From Candidatus Krumholzibacteriota bacterium (GTDB lineage Bacteria > Krumholzibacteriota > Krumholzibacteriia > LZORAL124-64-63): DNA of 64,000 nt. The position numbers and the translations under genes are program-made. The notes under the pieces were generated by a model that saw only the letters and a program-made list of their open reading frames with translations, was not told where the DNA came from and did not search any database. This document shows, piece after piece, positions 63,657 through 64,000 of this stretch. Within the stretch, counting starts at the first letter, position 1. Each line of letters starts with the position of its first letter. Location: positions 1-64,000 of the forward strand of contig JAJRZA010000066.1 of the NCBI GenBank assembly GCA_024275485.1, in the 5' to 3' direction.

Positions 63657-63766
63657 GGCTCACTGCTCCTTCGATTGTGTGAACATGACTCCTGGCCAGG
63701 GACCAATGGAGTGCCTGTTGAATTTCAAACTGAGATCCGAAGATTTCAGGCGTATTGACTCATCAT

Positions 63767-64000
63767 TCAACGCTTAATTCTGATATTTCTCTTTTGGCCG
63801 TTACCGGCAGCCCCTCGCTTGAAGGTGATGACAAGAAAACCATTGCGATAGACTGCGGTGGCGCTGTTGGGATCCACCTCCACCGAAAGTGGGACCCGAC
63901 GTGAAAAGGGGCCAATGCTGATTTCCATCTTGTGGTAGTGCTTTTTTCCGGGAGCTGGAGTCTCCGGTCGCATGCCCCGCACCAGCAAACTATGCTCATC
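63767..64000 (-). CDS. small heat shock protein Hsp20 (partial, cut by window edge)
   Basis: The frame continues past the right edge, so the N-terminus is missing. The visible 77 residues show the alpha-crystallin domain: YHKMEISIGPFSRRVPL, then VDPNSATAVYRNGFLVITF and the Arg/Lys-rich end, in the usual order. Hsp20 proteins hold unfolded proteins during heat stress. It precedes lon by 110 nt on the same strand. Confidence 0.85.
   Translation of the reverse strand, partial: DEHSLLVRGMRPETPAPGKKHYHKMEISIGPFSRRVPLSVEVDPNSATAVYRNGFLVITFKRGAAGNGQKRNIRIKR

Noticed and set aside
61605-63758. 717-codon open frame on the plus strand opposite lon
   Set aside because: It mirrors lon codon by codon, has no recognisable domain, and lon is complete with all its motifs on the minus strand. 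Long antisense frames are expected from the codon bias.
1-64000. CRISPR arrays, insertion sequences, prophage genes
   Set aside because: No regularly spaced direct repeats, transposase motifs or phage structural proteins were seen on either strand.

Overview
The window reads as chromosomal DNA of a Gram-negative, LPS-bearing bacterium. It holds a near-complete outer-membrane toolkit: BamA, an interrupted BamD, OmpH/Skp, LpxA, LpxB, LpxC, LpxD, LpxK, Lol transporter subunits, Tol-Pal, heptosyltransferases and GmhB. It also carries traits best known from Firmicutes or the FCB superphylum: bacillithiol synthesis (bshA, bshB1, bshC) and an McsA/McsB/ClpC set. The LpxC-FabZ fusion and the ALDH4A1-like (group 1) P5C dehydrogenase also fit the FCB superphylum. 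My inference is an FCB-related, probably uncultivated lineage; the phylum cannot be fixed from this sequence alone. Almost every gene lies on the minus strand. The exceptions are fbp, one lipoprotein gene and tRNA-Leu. Many junctions are ATGA, GTGA or TTGA stop/start overlaps, so large parts are translationally coupled.

Layout from left to right (transcription mostly runs right to left). 1-1300: an AT-rich small membrane protein gene and a divergent tRNA-Ala/tRNA-Leu pair with recognisable promoters and terminators. 1300-4560: pruA, divergent fbp and a cupin gene. 4586-9671: tolQ-tolR-tonB/tolA-like-tolB-pal-ybgF behind a Minf_1886-family gene. 9748-15706: nadB, a SAM methyltransferase resembling the N-methyl-bacillithiol synthase NmbA, then bshC-bshB1-bshA in one coupled operon. 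15866-25571: a lipoprotein gene convergent with the operon bamA-ompH-lpxD-lpxC/fabZ-lpxA-lpxB-acyltransferase-lpxK. 25846-34782: prfB-lysS-lolC/E-lolD-mcsA-mcsB-clpC. 34815-45810: accC-ftsK-rimO-hypothetical-bamD-nadD-polA-coaE. 46022-51481: acyl-CoA dehydrogenase-TPR-aroQ-efp-accB, a terminator, then pilT. 51556-63656: lon, four glycosyltransferase-9 genes with gmhB, a DUF3108 gene, a GT39 gene, a sugar-phosphate transferase, acpS and phzF. A partial Hsp20 gene runs off the right edge.

The most notable observations are these. (1) A translationally coupled methyltransferase-bshC-bshB1-bshA cluster behind nadB, which predicts N-methyl-bacillithiol. (2) An McsB-like protein arginine kinase homologue in the canonical mcsA-mcsB-clpC context whose active-site Cys is Ser and whose GEG(S/T)EA glutamates are missing, so it may be a pseudokinase. 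(3) A prfB gene that keeps the classic RF2 +1 frameshift signal but also has an extra in-frame UAA twelve codons upstream of it. (4) A bamD gene cut by an in-frame UAA where tyrosine is expected. UAA is a normal stop for at least eight other genes here, so genome-wide reassignment is unlikely. (5) A strong plus-strand intrinsic terminator placed inside the 3' coding end of convergent lpxK.
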